33,779 bases of DNA from Planotetraspora kaengkrachanensis (GTDB taxonomy: Bacteria; Actinomycetota; Actinomycetes; Streptosporangiales; Streptosporangiaceae): assembly GCF_016862895.1 (NCBI RefSeq), contig NZ_BONV01000062.1:1-33779 (forward strand). The letters run 5' to 3'. Of the stretch, positions 31,653 to 33,779 are shown piece after piece (position 1 is the stretch's first letter; the number at the start of each line of letters is the position of its first letter). The notes under the pieces were generated by a model. That model did not search any database, was not told where the DNA came from, and worked only from the letters and a program-made list of their open reading frames with translations. A program made the translations under genes and the position numbers.

Positions 31653-33089
31653 GTGACCTGCATGTCCAGAACGACCGGCCGGTTACGGAGGTTGGCGCGG
31701 CACCTGCGTCCGCAGTCGATCCGCGGCCGTCTCACCGTTTTGGTCACGCTCCTGGCGATCCTGCTCCTCCTCCCCACGGGTGCGGCGGAGGGAGCCGTGG
31801 GCCGCCAGGCGCTGGGCGACGCCCTGTGGCTGGAGGCCAGGGAACAGGCGAACCTCACGGCCGCGGCGGACCGGCTCAACGAGCTGCGCGACCCGCTCGT
31901 GCCGCGCGTCGCCGGGGTCGACCTCGTCCAGGTCGTCGCGCCTGGCCACCGCGTCGTCGACGCGTCGAGGGACGCGTTGGGGATGCCGCCCCTCACGTCG
32001 GCGTGGCCGGCACCGGGAGACCCGGAGGAGGACGTGCAGACCTGCACGACACACCTCGGATGCGTCCGGCTCGCCGCGTTGCGGATCAAGGGCACCGCGA
32101 ACTCGCCGGTGGTCTACGCGGGGCGGCTCGCCGCCGGCCTGACCTCGACGGGGATCTTCGCCCGGCTCTTCGGCGTGCAGGACGGATTGCTGGTCCTCCT
32201 GGCCGCCCTGGCGACCTGGAAGATCACCGGCCGGACGCTGAAGCCGGTGAACGCCATCCGCGACGACCTCGACGCCATCAACGGCGACGACCCGAGCGCC
32301 CGGGTGCCAGAACTGCCGGGCAGGGACGAGATCGCCCGCCTCGCCAGGACCGTCAACGCCACGCTTGGCCGGATAGAGGAGGCCACACTGCAAAGGGACG
32401 CCGTCCTCGCGCGGCAGCGGCAGTTCGTCGCCGACGCCTCACACGAGCTGCGCACGCCCCTCGCGGGTCTGCGCGCCGAGCTGGAGATGGGGCAGCTGCA
32501 TCCGGAGGACACAGATCTGAACGAGCTGGTCGACGGCGCCCTGGGGGACGTGGACCGGCTGGAGGCGATCATCACCGACCTGCTCCTCCTGGCCCGGGTG
32601 GGAACCGCCGGGGTCGCCGACAGGACGCCGATGAACCTGTGTGACCTGGTTCAGGCCGAGGTGTCCCAGCGGCTCGACCGGCTGCCGGTCCGGGTGCGGA
32701 CCGGCTCGTCCGTGCCCGTCACCTGCGTGCGCGTCCAGATCGCCCGGCTGCTCAGGAACCTGCTCGACAACGCCCAGCGGCACTCCAGGAGCCTCATCCA
32801 GGTCGGCGTCCGGCGCGACGGGCCGTTCGCCGAGCTGACCGTGGACGACGACGGACCCGGCATCCCCGAGCCCGACAGGGAGCGCGTCTTCGAGCGGTTC
32901 ACCCGGCTGGACACGGCCCGCAGCCGCGGCCACGGCGGCACCGGCCTGGGGCTGGCGATCGCCCTAGAGATCGCGCGTGCCCACCGGGGCACCCTGGAGG
33001 CGGGGGAGTCGCCGAGCGGCGGCGCGCGCTTCCTGCTCCGGCTCCCGCTGGACGGCTCGCTCGGGTACGACGGCGACCACCTGACCTAG
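31653..33089 (+). CDS. Sensor histidine kinase with extracytoplasmic C-x5-C motif
   Basis: A 478-residue membrane kinase. Order: helix (about 27-45), extracytoplasmic domain (about 46-172), helix (about 178-190), HAMP (RTLKPVNAIRDDLD), HisKA with phosphoacceptor H264 (DASHELRTPLAG), and HATPase (NLLDNAQRHS, DDDGPGIP, GTGLGLAIALEIA). The outer domain contains C131 and C137, spaced C-x5-C and followed by V, as in the truncated kinase at the left edge. GTG 31653 has GGGAGG five bases upstream, better than ATG 31662. No response-regulator gene is visible next to it. The shared cysteines suggest disulfide or metal sensing, but this is inference. Confidence 0.87.
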   Translation: MTCMSRTTGRLRRLARHLRPQSIRGRLTVLVTLLAILLLLPTGAAEGAVGRQALGDALWLEAREQANLTAAADRLNELRDPLVPRVAGVDLVQVVAPGHRVVDASRDALGMPPLTSAWPAPGDPEEDVQTCTTHLGCVRLAALRIKGTANSPVVYAGRLAAGLTSTGIFARLFGVQDGLLVLLAALATWKITGRTLKPVNAIRDDLDAINGDDPSARVPELPGRDEIARLARTVNATLGRIEEATLQRDAVLARQRQFVADASHELRTPLAGLRAELEMGQLHPEDTDLNELVDGALGDVDRLEAIITDLLLLARVGTAGVADRTPMNLCDLVQAEVSQRLDRLPVRVRTGSSVPVTCVRVQIARLLRNLLDNAQRHSRSLIQVGVRRDGPFAELTVDDDGPGIPEPDRERVFERFTRLDTARSRGHGGTGLGLAIALEIARAHRGTLEAGESPSGGARFLLRLPLDGSLGYDGDHLT

Positions 33090-33228
33090 TCCAGAATGTG
33101 CCGGTGTGCCCTATTTCGACGAGCCCTCCGTCCGTGTCGGCTAGAAACTCCTTTCGAAATCTGTAGCCAGACGGTTACTCTCTGTGAGATGATTCGTTCA
33201 GAGTTTCGATTCGGCGAAGGGGGTCGGC

Positions 33229-33779
33229 GTGGCAGGCGCACGAGGGCCGCATCCTTCGTCTTCTTCTGGTGCAGGCGACCTGCCGTGCGGTCCCGAATGG
33301 TGGGCCGAGGTGACCGCCCAGGCGAGGTCGTCCGACGGCAGTTCGGCGTTGAGCTTTCCGGCGTCGAGCTTTCCGCCGGTGACCGACCAGTGGCCGGATT
33401 CGGCCTCTCGTGGCCTGTCGTTCGGGAGCCCGCCACGTCCCGGCCCGGCAGAGTCGGGGGCGCCGGTGGTGGAGTTCCCCGGTTCGGGTTGCGCTGTTCC
33501 TCCGGATTCGGTTTCCTCGGTGCCGGACCCGTCCGCCTCGAGTTCGCCGAGTTTCACCCCGCCGTCCTCGTCCTCGTCCTGGCCGTCCTCGTCCTGGCCG
33601 TCCTCGTCGTCTCCGTCGGGCGAGCGGTGTGCGGCTGAGGGGTGTGCGGCTGAGGGGTGTGCGGCTGGGGGGTGTGCGGCCGGCGGGTCTGTATGGCCGG
33701 ATGATCTGGTGGTCAGGGTTGTCGAGGTGGCGTCGGCCTTGGCGCTGGCCGAGTTCCCTGCCTCGCCGTCCATGTGCTT
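33229..33779 (+). CDS. N-terminal part of a Ser/Pro-rich protein, possibly DUF222/HNH type (runs off the right edge)
   Basis: From GTG 33229, with AAGGGGG just upstream, a frame stays open for 183 codons to the window end. The product begins MAGARGPHPSSSSG, then is Ser/Pro/Gly-rich. It carries four tandem CAAEG/CAAGG pentapeptides near residues 135-155, then a helical start (WPDDLVVRVVEVASALALAEF). Low-complexity N-termini followed by a Leu/Ala helix are common in actinobacterial DUF222-HNH endonucleases, but the diagnostic part is outside the window. An opposite-strand frame (33773-33198, Asp/Glu-rich) shares the same wobble position and cannot be excluded by codon use. Confidence 0.5.
   Translation, partial: MAGARGPHPSSSSGAGDLPCGPEWWAEVTAQARSSDGSSALSFPASSFPPVTDQWPDSASRGLSFGSPPRPGPAESGAPVVEFPGSGCAVPPDSVSSVPDPSASSSPSFTPPSSSSSWPSSSWPSSSSPSGERCAAEGCAAEGCAAGGCAAGGSVWPDDLVVRVVEVASALALAEFPASPSMC
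33634..33682 (+). repeat. 15-bp tandem repeat (four copies) inside the last CDS
   Basis: TGTGCGGCTGAGGGG and variants are repeated in tandem about four times, encoding CAAEG, CAAEG, CAAGG and CAAGG in the plus frame. The period is a multiple of three, so copy-number changes keep the frame. Confidence 0.7.

Overview
The window is very GC-rich. Wobble positions are strongly G/C, GTG starts are frequent, ribosome binding sites are strong AGGAGG-type, and genes are compact with many divergent pairs. The gene families (GlxA, HxlR, ROK and ECF41 regulators, Hanks-type kinase, DUF427, DUF1801, DUF4916-like NUDIX, large catalase) point to a filamentous actinomycete, most likely Streptosporangiales (Nonomuraea, Microbispora or Streptosporangium type). 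There are no rRNA or tRNA genes, transposases, phage genes or CRISPR-cas genes. It reads as a chromosomal accessory/arm region built from small regulator-plus-enzyme modules.

Layout, left to right. (1) 1-2278: truncated sensor histidine kinase and an FAD/NAD(P)-binding protein, both minus. (2) 2367-2892: a 53-bp-period repeat array whose two arms face each other (array A), followed by a SHOCT-type small membrane protein. (3) 3349-7417: HD-domain protein divergent from a GlxA-type regulator, a GT39-like membrane glycosyltransferase, and a DUF427 protein. (4) 7478-11594: an ECF41/SigJ sigma factor divergent from a run of haloalkane dehalogenase, NmrA-like NAD(P)-binding protein, peroxiredoxin-like protein and nucleoside deaminase. 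The divergent region carries two mirror-image TGTCACA-N16-CWCTCT promoter candidates. (5) 11611-13971: membrane-anchored EEP phosphoesterase and HxlR regulator (minus), divergent from a 55-aa Cys-tailed peptide and a FrnE-like DsbA protein. (6) 14040-17011: SUFU-domain protein and FAD monooxygenase (minus), divergent from a TetR regulator with a clear operator. (7) 17024-17391: a second 53-bp array (array B), abutting a 5'-truncated phytase remnant. (8) 17913-21386: ROK repressor divergent from an MFS exporter, then a TauE/SafE permease. (9) 21637-28149: secreted PHB-depolymerase-type esterase, DMT transporter, KatE-type catalase, Ser/Thr kinase, DUF1801 protein. (10) 28475-33779: CHASE3 histidine kinase, AhpD-like protein, NUDIX-like protein, a second histidine kinase related to the one at the left edge, and the start of a low-complexity, possibly DUF222/HNH, protein.

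The most unusual element is the pair of 53-bp repeat arrays. Each unit starts with GTGATCATGCACARGTTCG and has a second conserved block (YGACCYGSGC). Both loci have a forward arm and a reverse arm around a unique spacer. In array A each outer unit is nearly identical to its mirror partner (51/53 and 52/53) but less like its neighbour (44/53). The period is not a multiple of three and is close to five helical turns. Array B ends about 20 bp before a phytase gene that has lost its 5' part. I know of no named family that matches.

Redox and detoxification is a recurring theme: ECF41 module, HxlR/DsbA module, TetR/monooxygenase, catalase, AhpD, and two kinases with an extracytoplasmic C-x5-C motif. 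That theme is an inference from gene families. No expression data are available here.
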